From: JBBKXP01 sp038323615
GTDB taxonomy: Bacteria; Pseudomonadota; Alphaproteobacteria; Rhodobacterales; Rhodobacteraceae
Length of the DNA: 49,772 nucleotides
Direction: 5' to 3'
Assembly: GCA_038323615.1 (NCBI GenBank)
Contig: JBBQHC010000009.1
Span: 1-49,772 of the forward strand
The translations under genes were made by a program, and so were the position numbers. The notes under the pieces are model-generated. The model was given only the letters and a program-made list of their open reading frames with translations, ran no database searches and was not told the DNA's origin. Shown here in pieces: positions 48,411 to 49,772 of the stretch (the first letter of the stretch is position 1; each line of letters starts with the position of its first letter).

Positions 48411-48485
48411 TTTAAGCGTCTGACGGGAGACGTTGAAGGCCGCCGTAAAGGGACCGCACCGTTTGCCATATATAAGGACAAGAGC

Positions 48486-49772
48486 ATGCAAGAACCCCTG
48501 AGCCATTCCTACCCGGTGCTGCCGCTGCGCGACATCGTGGTATTTCCGCACATGATCGTGCCGCTGTTTGTAGGCCGCGAAAAATCGGTCCGGGCATTGG
48601 AAGAGGTGATGGCTGACGACAAGCAGATCCTGCTGTCGTCCCAGATCAACCCCGGTGAAGATGATCCGACCACCGATGGCATCTACAAGGCGGGTGTGCT
48701 GGCCAATGTGCTGCAACTGCTGAAATTGCCTGACGGCACTGTCAAGGTGCTGGTCGAAGGCCGTGCGCGCGTGCGGATTACGGAATATCTGCCCAACGAC
48801 AATTTCTTTGAGGCCCGCGCAGAATATCTGACTGAAGTGCCGGGCGATGCGCAGGACGTGCAGGCGCTGGTGCGGTCGGTTTCGGCTGAATTCGAACGCT
48901 ATTCCAAGATCCGCAAGAACATTCCCGAAGAGGCGCTTGCCGCCGTGTCCGAAGCGACCGAACCGGCCAAGCTGGCCGATCTGGTCGCGGGGCACCTTGG
49001 CATCGAGGTCAAGCAAAAGCAGGAACTGCTGGAAACTCTGTCGGTCGCCGAGCGGCTGGAAAAGGTCTATGGCCAGATGCAGGGCGAAATGTCGGTCTTG
49101 CAGGTCGAGAAAAAGATCAAGACCCGGGTCAAGACCCAGATGGAGCGGACCCAGCGCGAATATTATCTGAACGAACAGATGAAGGCGATCCAGAAGGAAC
49201 TGGGCGACGGCGAAGAAGGTGAAGGCGAAGTCGCCGAACTGGAAAAGCGCATCGCAGCCACCAAGCTGTCGAAAGAGGCGCGCGACAAGGCCGACGCCGA
49301 AATGAAAAAGCTGAAAAACATGTCGCCGATGTCAGCCGAGGCGACCGTGGTGCGCAACTATCTCGACTGGATGCTTTCGATCCCGTGGGGTGTCAAATCG
49401 CGCACCAAAAAGGATCTGGGCAACGCGCAAAAGGTGCTGGATGACGACCACTATGGCCTTGAAAAGGTCAAGGAACGTATTGTCGAATATCTCGCCGTGC
49501 AACAGCGGTCGGCCAAGCTGAAAGGCCCGATCATGTGTCTGGTCGGACCGCCGGGCGTGGGTAAAACCAGCCTTGGTAAATCCGTGGCCAAGGCGACGGG
49601 GCGCGAATTCATCCGCATCAGCCTTGGCGGCGTGCGGGACGAAAGCGAAATCCGCGGCCACCGGCGCACCTATATCGGGTCGATGCCGGGCAAGATCATT
49701 CAGTCGATGCGCAAGGCCAAGACCTCGAACCCGTTGTTCCTGCTGGACGAGATCGACAAGCTCGGAATGGAT
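48486..49772 (+). CDS. lon: ATP-dependent protease Lon (3' end cut by window)
   Basis: Cytosolic AAA+ serine protease that degrades misfolded and regulatory proteins. The frame is open for 429 codons to the window edge. N-terminal substrate-binding domain: 'HSYPVLPLRDIVVFPHMIVP', VLVEGRARVRI; coiled coil with 'REYYLNEQMKAIQKELGDGE'; AAA+ domain with DHYGLEKVKERIVEYLA, Walker A GPPGVGKTSLGKS (about 354-366), and Walker B PLFLLDEIDKLG at the edge. The protease domain with the Ser-Lys dyad would follow outside. AAGGA lies ten bases before ATG 48486. Heat-shock control is expected from the promoter at 48384. Confidence 0.97.
   Translation, partial: MQEPLSHSYPVLPLRDIVVFPHMIVPLFVGREKSVRALEEVMADDKQILLSSQINPGEDDPTTDGIYKAGVLANVLQLLKLPDGTVKVLVEGRARVRITEYLPNDNFFEARAEYLTEVPGDAQDVQALVRSVSAEFERYSKIRKNIPEEALAAVSEATEPAKLADLVAGHLGIEVKQKQELLETLSVAERLEKVYGQMQGEMSVLQVEKKIKTRVKTQMERTQREYYLNEQMKAIQKELGDGEEGEGEVAELEKRIAATKLSKEARDKADAEMKKLKNMSPMSAEATVVRNYLDWMLSIPWGVKSRTKKDLGNAQKVLDDDHYGLEKVKERIVEYLAVQQRSAKLKGPIMCLVGPPGVGKTSLGKSVAKATGREFIRISLGGVRDESEIRGHRRTYIGSMPGKIIQSMRKAKTSNPLFLLDEIDKLGMD

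Noticed and set aside
1..49772. Phage, transposon, toxin-antitoxin, restriction or other defence genes
   Set aside because: I looked through all frames for transposase, integrase, nuclease, methylase and small paired genes and found none; composition looks even apart from the alanine-rich repeats.

Overview
The window is a GC-rich stretch of chromosome from an alphaproteobacterium, almost certainly a member of the Rhodobacteraceae (Roseobacter group). The grounds are the protein sequences (PurF, InfC, RadA, DctPQM, Fpr, APS-type CysH), the gene order surE-pcm-LysM/M23, the cysG-DUF2849-cysI-cysH-DUF934 cluster, and short dispersed repeats built on a GGAATATTTTTGGCCAAAAG core. I see no rRNA, tRNA, CRISPR array, transposase, integrase or prophage gene. 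Coding density is high and many neighbouring genes overlap by 4 bases. Most of the window is core metabolism and housekeeping.

Layout. 1-1702 (+): end of tatC and a DUF815 ATPase. 1902-7320 (-): purF, a small PulC-like protein, a degenerate SDR, surE, pcm and a LysM/degenerate M23 lipoprotein. 7477-8562 (+): AI-2E family permease, sitting between purF and the radA-cvpA group. 8665-11906 (-): a membrane/coiled-coil protein, a PqiA-like protein, radA and cvpA. 11907-12236: the only gene-free stretch over 300 bases, with a perfect DnaA-box nonamer, a CtrA-like site and three GANTC sites. 12237-19978 (-): pyrC, pyrE, dnaB, an MprF/DUF2156-like protein, alr, mlaE and mlaF. 20074-22674: small membrane protein, an alpha/beta-hydrolase-like protein, and glutaryl-CoA dehydrogenase. 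22873-25552 (+): an OmpA-domain protein with a long Ala/Asp/Gln helix, and DUF1203. 25578-28718 (-): infC (with an ATC start), an orphan membrane histidine kinase, and an arsR/SRPBCC/DUF1761 operon. 28909-29430 (+): a membrane-anchored Ala/Glu repeat protein.

29538-35001 (-) is an assimilatory sulfate reduction operon: siroheme synthase, DUF2849, sulfite reductase, [4Fe-4S] APS reductase, DUF934, then ferredoxin-NADP reductase. A divergent Lrp/AsnC regulator (35139-35600) faces it. A cytochrome P450 (35668-36831, -) is followed by a C4-dicarboxylate module (36901-43326, +): dctB, dctD, dctP, dctQ, dctM. Its response regulator has lost the GAFTGA loop and the Walker A lysine, so it cannot be an ordinary sigma-54 activator. 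After a secreted protein of unknown function come tpiA, a TfoX-domain protein, an A-type Fe-S carrier and a DUF59 protein (-), then tgt (+), a membrane SRPBCC-like protein (-), and the first 429 codons of lon (+) behind a textbook sigma-32 heat-shock promoter.

I did not find a plainly new multi-gene system. The observations most worth following are the degenerate DctD with a candidate operator, the ATC start of infC, the two proteins sharing an Ala/Gln/Asp pentapeptide repeat, the cell-cycle-like motif cluster at 11907-12236, the P450 with alanine in place of the I-helix threonine, and the dispersed repeat family. All function calls come from reading the sequence and from knowledge of the families; no search was run.
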